Shown one piece after another: positions 5,736 through 5,963 of a DNA stretch of 5,963 nucleotides. The position numbers and the translations under genes are program-made. Below the pieces are notes generated by a model. That model did no database searches, was not told the DNA's origin, and saw nothing but the letters and a program-made list of their open reading frames with translations. This DNA is from Myxococcota bacterium. GTDB lineage: Bacteria > Myxococcota > UBA4151. Positions within the stretch are counted from its first letter, which is position 1. Every line of letters begins with the position of its first letter. The stretch spans positions 1 through 5,963 of the forward strand of contig JAPKCE010000131.1 in the NCBI GenBank assembly GCA_028823075.1. The letters run 5' to 3'.

Positions 5736-5963
5736 ATGCTGTCTTGCTACCTCAGCTTAGTTGGTCTGGTGGCCTTGCAGCGTTTGGCCGAGACAACTCG
5801 CTCCAGGCGCAACGAGCGCGCCTTGCGTCTGCGCGGTGCTCAAGAGTTCGGCGCCGGCCATTTTCGGGTGATGGTGGCTCTGCATGCCTGCTGGTTGGTC
5901 GCTTGCGCTGTGGAGAGCTTTTTACAGCCTTCTTCTCCGCCGGCGGCTTTGGCAATTCCTATG
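5736..5963 (+). CDS. Isoprenylcysteine carboxyl methyltransferase family protein, BpsB/YpbQ-like (3' end outside window)
   Basis: ATG 5736 lies two bases after the PKS stop and the frame stays open for 76 codons to the right edge, so this is the N-terminal part of a gene. A hydrophobic start (residues 1-14) leads into QRLAETTRSRRNERALRLRG (15-34), then EFGAGHFRVMVALHACWLVACAVE (positions 37-60, within the second membrane segment). This pattern of QRL.E...SRRN...L..RGA.E.G..H...MV.LH is that of small ICMT-like membrane proteins encoded beside type III PKSs, such as Bacillus subtilis BpsB (YpbQ), which methylates the hydroxyl of alkylpyrones made by BpsA. The SAM-binding and catalytic C-terminal half lies outside the window, so activity cannot be judged. 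No strong ribosome binding site is visible; coupling to the PKS stop is likely. Confidence 0.85.
   Translation, partial: MLSCYLSLVGLVALQRLAETTRSRRNERALRLRGAQEFGAGHFRVMVALHACWLVACAVESFLQPSSPPAALAIPM

Overview
The window is a dense run of same-strand genes, almost without intergenic DNA, from a moderately GC-rich bacterium. Two things point to a Myxococcota/Bradymonadota-type (former deltaproteobacterial) genome: an eight-copy DUF4215 / 'Myxococcus cysteine-rich' repeat lipoprotein fused to a sulfatase-modifying-factor (FGE/SUMF1) fold, and a small CsgG/TolB-like protein with a GCGDDGC...EIGGALGV core. This placement is inferred from protein families; the window has no rRNA or other phylogenetic marker.

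Layout. Positions 2-997 hold the 3' part of a gene that enters from the left edge; I cannot assign it. After a 43-base gap with a clear Shine-Dalgarno sequence comes an exported CsgG-like protein (1044-1775). Its stop codon overlaps the start of the cysteine-rich/FGE lipoprotein (1772-3613). That stop overlaps the start of an ApbE-type FAD:protein FMN transferase lipoprotein (3613-4656). Nine bases later begins a type III polyketide synthase (4666-5733). Two bases after its stop begins an isoprenylcysteine-methyltransferase-like membrane protein of the BpsB/YpbQ type (5736-5963), which runs off the right edge.

How the genes may work together. The overlaps and short gaps from 1044 onward suggest one transcript. 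The first part encodes cell-envelope proteins: one exported and membrane-anchored, two lipoproteins. The second part is the known pairing of a chalcone/stilbene-synthase-like enzyme with an ICMT-family O-methyltransferase, which in Bacillus (BpsA/BpsB) makes long-chain alkylpyrones and their methyl ethers. ApbE lies between the two halves and normally attaches FMN to exported electron-transfer proteins. A possible link is a membrane redox lipid plus a flavinylated envelope protein, but this is a hypothesis: no FMN acceptor is visible in the window.

I found no RNA genes, mobile elements, CRISPR arrays or convincing terminators. No stretch longer than 43 bases lacks a gene.
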